Part shown: positions 36,312-44,531 of the stretch, in pieces | How positions within the stretch are numbered: the first letter of the stretch is position 1 | Layout: each line of letters begins with the position of its first letter | The notes under the pieces: model-generated | Database searches by the model: none | Seen by the model: the letters and a program-made list of their open reading frames with translations, nothing else | Told to the model about the DNA's origin: nothing | Position numbers and translations under genes: made by a program | Source: Saprospiraceae bacterium | Lineage (GTDB): Bacteria > Bacteroidota > Bacteroidia > Chitinophagales > Saprospiraceae | DNA: 46,506 nucleotides | Assembly: GCA_016787525.1 (NCBI GenBank) | Contig: JAEUUP010000166.1 | Span: forward strand, 1-46,506 | Reading direction: 5' to 3'

Positions 36312-36404
36312 TATGTTTGCACAACAAAGGGCAGAGAGAGACCTCTCCACCCAATGCAATAAAAACTACTAATCATGGCACATTTTAAGGGTTGTTGCTC
36401 TTAG
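36312..36404 (+). other. Candidate small transcript with a 9-codon frame (CreT-like position)
   Basis: A good -7 box TATGTTTG (36312-36319) points rightward, away from the crRNA-like gene. At 36375 an ATG opens MAHFKGCCS and TAG (36402-36404). In haloarchaeal CreTA a short toxin RNA lies beside the crRNA-like antitoxin between cas6 and cas8, so the position is suggestive. There is no direct evidence of toxicity, and the pseudo-spacer seed match is at the cas8 promoter rather than here. A leftward promoter for the crRNA-like RNA would also lie in 36310-36420; GCCCTTTG on that strand is only a weak -7 candidate. Confidence 0.25.
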
Positions 36405-36520
36405 GGTGTGCTTTCTTTTTGAGCAAAGGTAAGATGTTTTCTCATACAATAAAGTTTTTGATGAATAAAATCGTAAAACTATTTCAATATACTAAAATGT
36501 AATAAATCACATTATGGAAT

Positions 36521-36558
36521 CCTTAATGAGATTTATTTCATTACCTTTATATGAACAT
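36521..36558 (+). promoter_or_regulatory. cas8 operon promoter overlapped by a partial protospacer
   Basis: TAATGAGATTT (36524-36534) matches the first 11 nt of the pseudo-spacer, and 16 of the first 20 positions agree. CCT at 36521-36523 is in the PAM position and is a usual type I-B PAM. TACCTTTA (36542-36549) differs from the -7 consensus TAnnTTTG by one base, and the cas8 ATG is at 36579. Cascade bound here would cover the -7 box and start site. Confidence 0.75.
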
Positions 36559-36578
36559 TTAAAGTTCTGACAAAACGA

Positions 36579-37994
36579 ATGAATAATCTGAATCTAACAA
36601 AACTCACAGGCGACCCTTTCGCAGATGTTGGCGGCTACGTCATAAAATATCTTATGGAAGAAAATGGCGTAACGAAAGGTAAATCCATTGAAAAGATAAT
36701 CGAATGGATGACTGAGAAGTATGTAACAAATTGGTCGGGCAAGTTGAATGCTTTTTTCTTAAACTCGACGATTACGCAACCTGCTTTTAAAGGTGAACGA
36801 AAAGTTACAGAAACGATTGAATACTTCCGAAAATTGATAAATGATGAGCTACCACATCGAGAAGGATATTGTCGGATTAGTGGCGAAAAGACAAAGCTTT
36901 TTTCAGCAGGGCGCGACAATCATATTTTATCGGGTTCGGGTACTTTTATCAACTTTCATGCAAGCCACGAAGGCGGTTTAGCTTTTTCAAAAGAAATGAT
37001 TATTCGTAGTTTCTTCGTTCCTTTTGGTTTGCAACAGTTGAATGATAAAATAGCTTTGATTTATAGCAATTATCCAGATGTTACTTGGCAATTTATCAAA
37101 GAAAACTGTGAATCAAATATCCGAAGATTGAATGAAAGAATTGACAATACTGCGGGAGGTGTTTTAGTATCTGATTACAAAAATCCTGCGAATGCTTTGT
37201 TCAGATTTGCAAGTGATTGTATCAGCGAAGCTAAGATTTTCCATCGCAATGAAGAAACAGGAGACTTATCAGAAAATGTAACACTCAACCTTTTGCATTT
37301 CACGAATTTCGGGGCATCTCCTGAAGTTGTTTTATATACCATTCCAGCAACCGTTTTTAGGTTTTACTCCAAGTGTTTCAGCAATAAAAATAAGCAAGAT
37401 TGGAAACGATTTGTTAGTAATCATTATACAAGCTCAAAATTCAAAGACGCTCATTTTAATGATGTTGAACAAACTTGGGAGAATAAGAAAGAGAAAGTTG
37501 ATTTTGAAACTTACAAGTCTTGGAAAAACCTTATTTACGAAAATTTACTACATAACAAATCCATTTTACGTTTTTTCTTAAAGTGGAGTGTTAAAAACAA
37601 AATACGTTTTGAAATTATTGAACTTTATCAAATTCTTGTTAGAAAAATGGATGTAAAAGCTGTAAAAAAACTTAAAGAACTGGCAGACTTCATTGTTGTT
37701 GACAATAATGATGACTATATCAAAAAAGCCTGTACCAAGATTAACGGATTGCGAAAGCAAAGCGAACTGCGTCGTTATCTTGTTAATTTGGCAAAAGACA
37801 ATGTCAACTCACGCAAACACTTAGATGTGCTTTGGACGATTGACGATTATGTAGAGTATCTTTTTCCAGATGGCTCTGATTGGCGAGAAGTACGCGATTT
37901 GTTATTGATTGCCATTTACCAGAAAATTCATGAATTAGATAAAAAAATCGAAATCGAAGTTGAAACAGAAGAACAAGAATCTCCTAACTCATAA
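36579..37994 (+). CDS. cas8b1: Type I-B Cascade large subunit Cas8b1 (Cst1 family)
   Basis: Large subunit of Cascade, expected to read the PAM. 471 residues. Start DPFADVGGYVIKYLMEE (about 12-28), then GYCRISGEKTKLFSAGRDN (about 97-115), where relatives carry paired CxxC motifs that are mostly lost here, and SHEGGLAFSKEMIIRSFFVPFG (about 130). Placement before DevR-type cas7 and cas5 supports the Cst1 call more than motifs do. It is the first gene of the effector operon, 13 bp before cas7. It carries no copy of the dispersed decamer. It lies directly downstream of the partial protospacer at 36524. Confidence 0.85.
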   Translation: MNNLNLTKLTGDPFADVGGYVIKYLMEENGVTKGKSIEKIIEWMTEKYVTNWSGKLNAFFLNSTITQPAFKGERKVTETIEYFRKLINDELPHREGYCRISGEKTKLFSAGRDNHILSGSGTFINFHASHEGGLAFSKEMIIRSFFVPFGLQQLNDKIALIYSNYPDVTWQFIKENCESNIRRLNERIDNTAGGVLVSDYKNPANALFRFASDCISEAKIFHRNEETGDLSENVTLNLLHFTNFGASPEVVLYTIPATVFRFYSKCFSNKNKQDWKRFVSNHYTSSKFKDAHFNDVEQTWENKKEKVDFETYKSWKNLIYENLLHNKSILRFFLKWSVKNKIRFEIIELYQILVRKMDVKAVKKLKELADFIVVDNNDDYIKKACTKINGLRKQSELRRYLVNLAKDNVNSRKHLDVLWTIDDYVEYLFPDGSDWREVRDLLLIAIYQKIHELDKKIEIEVETEEQESPNS

Positions 37995-38007
37995 AATTTA
38001 AACTAAA

Positions 38008-39108
38008 ATGAATCTAAAAACTCAAGGTTACGTCCTCTTAGACGTAGATGTTGTTGCGCTCAACAACGCAGGTAAAACCACAGATGCCAACTTTGACAAT
38101 GCTGTTGGTACAAAAACTGTTTATAAAGGCGGAAAAGCCTATGTTTATGTCTCAGGACAAGCTTGGCGTTATTGGTGGAGAGAAGCACTTCAAAAAAACC
38201 ATGCTTGGGCAATGTCTCCGATTACGCGAGATAACAAAATTGCTTTTACGGAAGCAGACCCTTTAAAATACGACGACGACGACGTGTTTGGGTATATGAA
38301 AGCAACAAAAGTGGACAAATTGGATGCAGAGGGCAATGTCGTTTTGAAAAAAAATGGAGAGCCAGATAAAGAAAATGGAACAGTAACAAGAGTTTCACCT
38401 TTAAAAAACTCTGCTATCGTTTCAGTTGCGGCTACTCAACCTTCTAAAAACTGGTCATCAATGGCGCGTCAAGTAGGTGATTCTGTTCCTTATGTTAAAG
38501 ACGAATACAGCGCGATTATGAAAGGTATGTTTTCACTTGATTTGAGTCAAGTTGGAACGTTTTCAGACTATAATAAGACAGGTTTTAAGAATATAACGTC
38601 TAATCAACGTGAAACTATCTTAGCTGTGGCAGGCTCGGAAGCATTTACAGATGCCCATGTTAAAACAAGCAAAGGCGAAGCGCAACAATTGGTTCGCTTG
38701 GCAAAGACTACTCGTATCAAACGTTCAAAAGAAACAATACAGGCACTCAAAACAATTTCAGGTGGTGCAATGCAAACTAATAATATGGCAGATGTAACAC
38801 CAAAATTTATTGTATTAGCAAGTATGACAACAGGTAATCATCCTTTTTCGCACATTGCAACAACAGATAGAACAGAGAAGACGGTTATTTTAAGTATCGA
38901 AGCCTTAAAAGAAGTTTTGAAAGACTACAAAAATCAATTTGTTGGTACAGTTTATATTGGTAGAAGAAAAGGTTTTATGGATGAAATAGAAACAGAACTT
39001 AAAGAATTGGAAAAATTAGGTTCTGAAGCCTACCCCTCAGTAAAAGTAGCTTCAATTAACGAAGCGATTGACCAATATTGTCAACAATTGGAAACACAAA
39101 TGACATGA
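38008..39108 (+). CDS. cas7: Type I-B Cascade backbone Cas7 (Cst2/DevR family)
   Basis: 366 residues; copies of it line the crRNA. The N-terminus GYVLLDVDVVALNNAGKT and VYVSGQAWRYWWREAL (about residues 48-63) are DevR/Cst2 signatures, with RRM-type fold and thumb loops implied. MTTGNHPFSHIATTDRTEK near 272 is the later conserved part. Thirteen bases after cas8; its stop overlaps the cas5 start as ATGA. One decamer near the 3' end (39032-39042). Confidence 0.92.
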   Translation: MNLKTQGYVLLDVDVVALNNAGKTTDANFDNAVGTKTVYKGGKAYVYVSGQAWRYWWREALQKNHAWAMSPITRDNKIAFTEADPLKYDDDDVFGYMKATKVDKLDAEGNVVLKKNGEPDKENGTVTRVSPLKNSAIVSVAATQPSKNWSSMARQVGDSVPYVKDEYSAIMKGMFSLDLSQVGTFSDYNKTGFKNITSNQRETILAVAGSEAFTDAHVKTSKGEAQQLVRLAKTTRIKRSKETIQALKTISGGAMQTNNMADVTPKFIVLASMTTGNHPFSHIATTDRTEKTVILSIEALKEVLKDYKNQFVGTVYIGRRKGFMDEIETELKELEKLGSEAYPSVKVASINEAIDQYCQQLETQMT

Positions 39109-39785
39109 AAAAATCTGTTTTCACAATTGACATCACCAGTTGGACAGCCAGTTTTCGCTATCCAAATATCATTAGTGGCTTTCAACCAACTTTAGAAGTA
39201 CCACCCCTCAGTACGATTCTCGGGTTGGTCAATGCGGCTGCGGGTCAATATCTTCAACATGAAAAATTGGAGTTAGCTTATTACTTTCAGTTTGAAGGTA
39301 AAGCCGTTGATTTGGAAACGATTTATCAAATTGAATCCAACAAAGGCAAACCGACCAATAATGCTAAGTCAAATGTTGTGCGACGTGAGTTTTTGTTTGA
39401 TAACTTTCTGAGAATTTATACTGATAGTGAAAAATTAGTAGAATATTTCAGAAAACCGTTTTTCCCACTGGTTTTAGGTCGAATGAATGATTTGGCAACG
39501 GTTGAAAAAATAGCGGAAATAGAATTGTCTGACCCAAAAACTGGCAGTCAGATTAGCGGTCAAATAGTTCCATTGAATGGCAATTTTTTAGCAGGTACTG
39601 TTCAAGCCTTACCTGTTTATTTTACTGATGAAATTCCTCGTAATAATTTAGGAACAAAACCCTATTCTATTATCAGTTGTAAAACGCCTACAAATTCTAA
39701 TACAACAAAAGTCGTTCACGATGCCTCAATAGGGAAAAAAGGAGTTGATATTTACTTCCATTCTCTTGATTTCTCAAAATTCTAA
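39105..39785 (+). CDS. cas5: Type I-B Cascade subunit Cas5
   Basis: Caps the crRNA 5' handle. About 226 residues from ATG 39105, which overlaps the cas7 stop (ATGA) and fixes the start. The N-terminus TIDITSWTASFRYP then PPLSTILGLVNAAAGQYL (about 34-51) is the Cas5 PPxSTxxGLL motif. The decamer (39203-39213) sits exactly on PPLST, again fitted by substitution into a conserved motif. A perfect hairpin follows the stop (39801-39831). Confidence 0.92.
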   Translation: MKKSVFTIDITSWTASFRYPNIISGFQPTLEVPPLSTILGLVNAAAGQYLQHEKLELAYYFQFEGKAVDLETIYQIESNKGKPTNNAKSNVVRREFLFDNFLRIYTDSEKLVEYFRKPFFPLVLGRMNDLATVEKIAEIELSDPKTGSQISGQIVPLNGNFLAGTVQALPVYFTDEIPRNNLGTKPYSIISCKTPTNSNTTKVVHDASIGKKGVDIYFHSLDFSKF

Positions 39786-39800
39786 TCCAAAAAGGTATTA

Positions 39801-39831
39801 TTGACGGTGTGACTTCAAGTCACACCGTCAA
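39801..39831. other. Perfect hairpin between cas5 and cas3
   Basis: TTGACGGTGTGACTT and its exact complement, separated by one base. No T-run follows, so it is more likely an RNA processing, stability or attenuation element that lowers cas3 relative to Cascade than a terminator. Style resembles the centres of the palindromic elements A-C. Confidence 0.5.
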
Positions 39832-39903
39832 TTTGACCACAGTATTTTAGCAAAATGCTTGAAAATACTGAGGGGTGGTTTTACCAAATCAAAAACTCTG
39901 ATA

Positions 39904-42204
39904 ATGAAAATCTTAGCAAAATCAGCCACCGACAAAGACCCAGAATTGACACTTCTGGAACACATTGAAGATTGTCTTCTGATTTGGAGATATTTACAAA
40001 AGTGTTTTCCAAATGTACCAAACATCCCCTCAGTATCCATATCGTTTTGGGAAACTTTGTGGTTGTGTATTGTCTTTCACGACTTAGGTAAAGCCCACAG
40101 AGAGTTTCAAAAAGTGTTGCGTGGAATCAAAATAAATGAATGGAATCAGCAAAGACATGAGTTGTTTTCATTGCCTTTCTTTGATGCTTATGAAGGTATA
40201 GAACCCGAAGTAAAGAAATTGATGTGGTGGGTAATAGCTGCACATCACAAAGATTTAGGTATGCTCAACAAAGATTATCTTGAATATTATGAAGGTGCTG
40301 AAGACTACAAATCAGAATTTAGAGAGGTAGATACTGAGGGGGTACGCCAATTGCTAAGAGAACATTACCATATTGAAATTGGCGAAATCAAGCCTCTATT
40401 TCCTCAACTCAAAGTCGGTGATTATTTGAGGTATATCAAAAGTGAAGGTAAATACAGGCTTTTTGACCCGAACTACTTCAATTTACTACTCTTGTTTGGC
40501 GGCATGAAACATTGCGACCACATGGGTTCTGCTCGGATTAAGGAATTGTTCTACTTGCAAAACCAAAACTTTCATTTTCTCGAAGCTCAAAAAGCAAAAC
40601 ATGGCTATTACCAACATCAACAAGAGTGTTCAGACACTTGGGGCAACGTAATTTTAACAGCCCCAACAGGTTCTGGTAAAACAGAAAGTGCGATGCTTTG
40701 GGCAAGAAAGCAAATTGAAAAATTTGGGAACGGTCGTGTCTTTTTCATCTTGCCATACACAGCATCTATCAATGCTATGTATGAACGCTTGGGTGACGAC
40801 GATGAAGGAATGGGTAATACACAAGTTGGAATGTTGCATGGCAAACTTAACGACTACCTCTATAATTATTTTGAAGACCTACAATACAGTTTGTCAAAGA
40901 AAAAAGAAGCTATCAAAAACTTAAAAGACAAGTACAAAAATGCTGTTACACCTGTCAAAGTCGTTACACCGTTCCAATTGGTCAAACATCTATTTGGCTT
41001 AAAAGGGTTTGAACAAGGCTTGTTTGAATGGTCTGGTGGTTATTTTATTTTTGATGAAATACACGCTTACGATGCCAGTGTAATTGCCCAAATCAAAGTG
41101 CTTTTAGAGTTTGCAACACAATATTTAAATGTTCATGTTTTGATAATGACCGCAACTTTACCTGATTTCTTAAAAAATACACTGGCTGAATCATTTGGGC
41201 AATTTTATGAAATAAAAGCAAGTGATGAACTCTACCAAAAGTTTACAAGACATCGCTTAATACTGAGGGGGGGACTTTTGAGAGTTGAACCAATTGAAGA
41301 AGCACTTAAAGCAGGTAAAAAAGTTTTAGTGGTTTGCAACACAGTCAAAAAAGCACAAACCATTTACAAAGCCTTAAAGTCGCCTAAGTGGAAATCAGTT
41401 TTATTGCACAGTGCTTTTAATGGAAAAGACAGAAATACACATGAAGGAAATTTAAAAGCAGGTGAAAAAGACAAAGAGAATCCAATCAAATTACTTGTAG
41501 GTACTCAGGCTATTGAAGTCAGTTTAGATATTGACTATGATATTATTTTCACAGAATTAGCTCCATTTGATGCGTTGATACAACGATTTGGGCGTGTGAA
41601 TCGAAAAAGAGAAAAAGGCATCTGTGAAGTTCATGTTTTTGAAGAAAGTGAACCCAATGATTTTTACATCTATCCAAAAGATGTATTAGAAAGGACTTTA
41701 ATAGTCTTAAAAACTATTGGAAACGGAAATGAAATTGAAGAAGCAAAACTTCAAGGTTTTATGAATGAAGTTTATCCTTCTTGGAGTGAGAAACAAGAAA
41801 AGGAATTTAAAGAAAGATACGATATGCTCAAAGATTGCGTAGAAAATCTTTTACGTCCACTTATTAGAAACTCAAAGCAAACTGAAGAAGAATTTTATAA
41901 GCAGTTCGACGGTATTAAAGTAGTTCCTGCTCGACTTGTTGGCGATTTTAAAAAACTGTTAGATGAGTATGATTTTATTGGTGCAGAGAGTTTGAAAGTG
42001 CAAATTAGAAAAAAGAAGTTTGCTCAACTAAAGGCTGAAAATGATATTAATCTGCTACCTGATAAACATATGATCGAAGGAGAGTTCAACAAAGAAAAAT
42101 TGATAACGATTGATTTTTACATCATTCAAAAAGAGTACACAGAAGAATACGGACTTGATTATGATGAACAAGAAATATTAAAAGACGATAATGTTTTTGG
42201 GTAG
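39904..42204 (+). CDS. cas3: CRISPR-associated helicase-nuclease Cas3 (HD + DExH)
   Basis: About 766 residues from ATG 39904 (MKILAKSATDKDPELTLLEH); earlier in-frame codons would include the decamer at 39866. The N-terminal HD nuclease shows EHIEDCLLIW, FHDLGKAHREF (about residue 58) and AAHHKDLG (about 115). The helicase shows Walker A TAPTGSGKTES (about 252), DEIHAYD (about 385), ATLP (about 417) and QRFGRVNRK. It unwinds and degrades DNA recruited by Cascade. Two decamers are internal: 40332 (5 G) and 41261 (7 G, encoding LRGG), the latter a slippage-prone run. Last gene of the effector operon. Confidence 0.95.
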   Translation: MKILAKSATDKDPELTLLEHIEDCLLIWRYLQKCFPNVPNIPSVSISFWETLWLCIVFHDLGKAHREFQKVLRGIKINEWNQQRHELFSLPFFDAYEGIEPEVKKLMWWVIAAHHKDLGMLNKDYLEYYEGAEDYKSEFREVDTEGVRQLLREHYHIEIGEIKPLFPQLKVGDYLRYIKSEGKYRLFDPNYFNLLLLFGGMKHCDHMGSARIKELFYLQNQNFHFLEAQKAKHGYYQHQQECSDTWGNVILTAPTGSGKTESAMLWARKQIEKFGNGRVFFILPYTASINAMYERLGDDDEGMGNTQVGMLHGKLNDYLYNYFEDLQYSLSKKKEAIKNLKDKYKNAVTPVKVVTPFQLVKHLFGLKGFEQGLFEWSGGYFIFDEIHAYDASVIAQIKVLLEFATQYLNVHVLIMTATLPDFLKNTLAESFGQFYEIKASDELYQKFTRHRLILRGGLLRVEPIEEALKAGKKVLVVCNTVKKAQTIYKALKSPKWKSVLLHSAFNGKDRNTHEGNLKAGEKDKENPIKLLVGTQAIEVSLDIDYDIIFTELAPFDALIQRFGRVNRKREKGICEVHVFEESEPNDFYIYPKDVLERTLIVLKTIGNGNEIEEAKLQGFMNEVYPSWSEKQEKEFKERYDMLKDCVENLLRPLIRNSKQTEEEFYKQFDGIKVVPARLVGDFKKLLDEYDFIGAESLKVQIRKKKFAQLKAENDINLLPDKHMIEGEFNKEKLITIDFYIIQKEYTEEYGLDYDEQEILKDDNVFG

Positions 42205-42302
42205 AAAACATTTATAAGTATCAAAATTGTGGAAAAAATAAACTTTTATGCTTTCAAAGCAGCAAACTTTGAGTTTAGAAGGATAATGAAAAAATGTAAA
42301 CA

Positions 42303-42575
42303 ATGAAAAACCCCACCAAACCCTTCGCCGAACACTATCCCTATTTAGCGTATTGGATAAGAAAATGGGGGAGAATGGAAATAGGGTATAGTAGTGATTT
42401 TCCATATCTCGGTTTTTTGATGTTGCACGATATGGGTGGTACGTGCTTTTATTGCGATGAAGAAGAGACTTTGGACTTGACCTTTGAAAAAGCCGAAAAG
42501 TATCTGCGCGAAAAGGAATTTCCTGAGCGATTTGATAAGAAGACGATTGCGGAAATAGAAAAACAGTCCCGTTAG
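42303..42575 (+). CDS. Small conserved-type protein of unknown function
   Basis: 90 residues: YPYLAYWIRKWGRMEIGYSS at the N-terminus, CFYCDEE in the middle (two cysteines) and a charged helical C-terminus (LREKEFPERFDKKTIAEIE). Similar small proteins with a YPYLxYWI...G-x-x-EIG opening occur widely without known function. It lies between cas3 and the minisatellite, 98 bp after cas3, same strand. No clear link to CRISPR function. Confidence 0.55.
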   Translation: MKNPTKPFAEHYPYLAYWIRKWGRMEIGYSSDFPYLGFLMLHDMGGTCFYCDEEETLDLTFEKAEKYLREKEFPERFDKKTIAEIEKQSR

Positions 42576-42925
42576 ACCGACGACGAAGTTTGGAACTTCG
42601 TCATCGGTACAACTGAACAGTAAACGGTGTTAGCGAACAGTAAAATGGTGTTTGTATTGACCGACGACGAAGTTCGGAACTTCATCGTCGGTGCAACTGA
42701 ACAGTAAAACGGTGTTAGCGAACAGTAAAACGGTGTTCGTGAACAGTAAAACGGTGTTGCGAAACAGTAAAACGGTGTTAGCGAACAGTAAAACGGTGTT
42801 GTGAAACAGTAAAATGGTGTTCGTGAACAGTAAAATGGTGTTAGCGAACAGTAAAACGGTGTTCGTATTGACCGATGACGAAGTTCGGAACTTTGTCGTC
42901 GGTGTAACTCAGTAAAATGGTGTTG
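42576..42925. repeat. 21-bp minisatellite with interspersed 34-bp hairpins
   Basis: The unit GAACAGTAAAACGGTGTT plus three variable bases (AGC, CGT, GCG, GTG) repeats about eleven times from 42615 to 42925. Three near-identical hairpins (ACCGACGACGAAGTT / AACTTCATCGTCGGT type) interrupt it at about 42576-42608, 42659-42692 and 42869-42903. The period is a multiple of three, so all frames stay open. It lies inside the cas locus, between cas3 and cas4. Confidence 0.85.
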
Positions 42926-42940
42926 TAACGGACAAAAAAA

Positions 42941-42972
42941 GAGTCCACACAATGCGGTATTGTGTGGACTTG
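42941..42972. terminator. Terminator hairpin after the minisatellite
   Basis: GTCCACACAAT / ATTGTGTGGAC with loop GCGGT, preceded by an A-run. It lies between a rightward and a leftward gene and ends the leftward transcription well (A-run becomes a T-run on that strand). Confidence 0.75.
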
Positions 42973-42995
42973 ACAAGGATGGCGATTAGGGGGTA

Positions 42996-43523
42996 TTAGG
43001 TTGTGGGAGGTATATTGTCGCCGTTTTTCTTGTTGCGCTTGGCTTCGAGTTTGCGGAAGTCTTTTTCGATTTGCGTATCCGATTTGCGTTTGGGCGAAAT
43101 GGATGGCAGGTCTTTGTACTTCTCTTTGATGAGTGTGTTGTGTATGGAAGCGTCATCGTAGAAGCCTTCGGCGTTTGTCCAGAAAAAGCGCAAATCGGAC
43201 GCAATACGGTCGTGTATGGCTTTGCTGGTGGCTTGGTCTTCGGATTCGGCTTTTTCAATCAGTTGCAGCAAACGAGCGGCATCAGCTTTACTCTCAAATT
43301 CGGCAACACTGAGTTTTTGGGTAATCCAGCCAGGATTTTCTTTGACGAAAGCTAACCACAGCAGCGCGGACTCGATATTGTCACCGCCCACATTGGCTTT
43401 GCTTGTGGTGGCTTTCGTGGTCTCTGCTAACAACTCGTTTTTGAGTGCCGAATACTTGTCGTGTGCCTCGAACATCTCTGTCATTTTTTCGAGAGAAAAA
43501 CTCTTGATTTGATTTAACTCCAT
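42996..43523 (-). CDS. Uncharacterised helical protein inside the cas locus
   Basis: About 175 residues from ATG 43523 (MELNQIKSFSLEKMTEMFEA); the longer frame to 43607 begins with an unlikely hydrophobic run. Mostly helical, with a basic tail (KRKSDTQIEKDFRKLEAKRN, then KKNGD). I do not recognise the family. It runs against the cas genes, between cas3 and cas4. Codon use and length look real. Could be cargo or a plasmid protein. Confidence 0.55.
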   Translation of the reverse strand: MELNQIKSFSLEKMTEMFEAHDKYSALKNELLAETTKATTSKANVGGDNIESALLWLAFVKENPGWITQKLSVAEFESKADAARLLQLIEKAESEDQATSKAIHDRIASDLRFFWTNAEGFYDDASIHNTLIKEKYKDLPSISPKRKSDTQIEKDFRKLEAKRNKKNGDNIPPTT

Positions 43524-43885
43524 TTTGAAAAATGTTTTGAAATAAAAAAGAAATGGTTTTAAGATTGAAAGTTGGTGGGAAATATTCGTTTTGTATCTTA
43601 GACTCATCTGAAAACAAGTTCAATACACATGATTGCAATTGTTAGGTCTTAAACGTATCACTCTCACATTTATATTTGTTTTCTTTAAATTTTAACATTT
43701 GATAGAGCGGCAAGGTGCTTTCTGAATAGCTCAATAGGGTCTTGTACTTTATCGGGAAAGGCAACTCGCATAACCATAATTGATTGATAACCAACATTCA
43801 CGGCGTTTTTAAATTCTGGAAATGTGCCTTTTACGCTCAATCTGTGGACTCTAAATTTTTTTTCTTTATACTTAAACACGGTATC

Positions 43886-44392
43886 ATGCAAACCATAACA
43901 GCGACGCTTGTTAATTACTATCATTTGTGTCATCGCAAATTGTGGCTTCATGCGCACAGTATTCAGATGGAGCATACGTCGGAAGCTGTGGCGGAGGGCA
44001 AACTGATTGGCGACAGTTCCTATACGCATCGGTCGGATAAATACACAGAGTTGGTGTTCGATGGTGTGAAAATTGACTTTTATGATGCTAAAAATAGGGT
44101 GGTGCATGAAGTCAAAAAATCGAATCGCGCCGAAGAGGCACACCGCGCACAAGTCAAATACTATCTCTGGATTCTGGAACGCAATGGCATCAAAGGAGCA
44201 AAAGGTGTGTTGGAGTATCCGAAGTTGCGCCATACTGAGGGGGTCGAATTGACCGACGCAGATAGAAAGTTGATACCTCAATGGTTGGATGCAATAGCGA
44301 GGATTGTGGATTCGGAGTCGTGTCCGCCTGTTATCAATAAGGCAAATTGTAAGAAATGCTCGTTTTATGATTTTTGTTATGCGGCAGAATGA
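43886..44392 (+). CDS. cas4: CRISPR adaptation exonuclease Cas4
   Basis: About 168 residues from ATG 43886 (MQTITATLVNYYHLCHRKLW); upstream codons are out of keeping with the family. One N-terminal cysteine (YHLCHRKLW) and three at the C-terminus (ANCKKCSFYDFCY) make the 4Fe-4S site. The RecB-type nuclease residues are in VKIDFYD and VVHEVKKS. Helps select and trim prespacers with the right PAM. Starts the adaptation group cas4-cas1-cas2, but two small leftward genes lie between cas4 and cas1. Decamer at 44233. Confidence 0.93.
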   Translation: MQTITATLVNYYHLCHRKLWLHAHSIQMEHTSEAVAEGKLIGDSSYTHRSDKYTELVFDGVKIDFYDAKNRVVHEVKKSNRAEEAHRAQVKYYLWILERNGIKGAKGVLEYPKLRHTEGVELTDADRKLIPQWLDAIARIVDSESCPPVINKANCKKCSFYDFCYAAE

Positions 44393-44393
44393 G

Positions 44394-44531
44394 TTATGGA
44401 TAAGAACCTGCCTCTGTCAGTATTTTTCGAAGGATGATAAAATCAGGCTCGTTGAACCGCAATATTTTAGAATAGAACTCAGCTCTTTGTGCGACGAATA
44501 AACGGTTTTTGTCTGAAATACTTTTTCTCAT
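44394..44531 (-). pseudogene. Decayed HNH-type nuclease fragment beside a small partner gene
   Basis: A 45-codon frame starts MRKSISDKNRLFVAQRAEF and ends EAGSYP. The opening resembles the N-terminus of short HNH proteins (…VAQRAEFRCEYC). In the +1 frame KYCGSTSLILSSFE follows, like the next HNH segment, so a frameshift after about residue 19 has probably broken it and the HNH core is missing. The ATG overlaps the stop of the gene at 44528-44770 (ATGA), implying an old coupled pair. Confidence 0.4.

Noticed and set aside
36121-36354. 77-codon leftward frame overlapping the crRNA-like RNA
   Set aside because: It runs through the terminator, pseudo-spacer and split repeat and has no protein-like pattern; the RNA reading explains the stretch better.
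42572-42976. 134-codon leftward frame rich in TPFYCS repeats
   Set aside because: A by-product of the 21-bp minisatellite, whose period keeps every frame open; no start signal.
43685-44281. 198-codon leftward frame opposite cas4
   Set aside because: Antisense shadow; cas4 has the expected cysteines and RecB motifs on the other strand.
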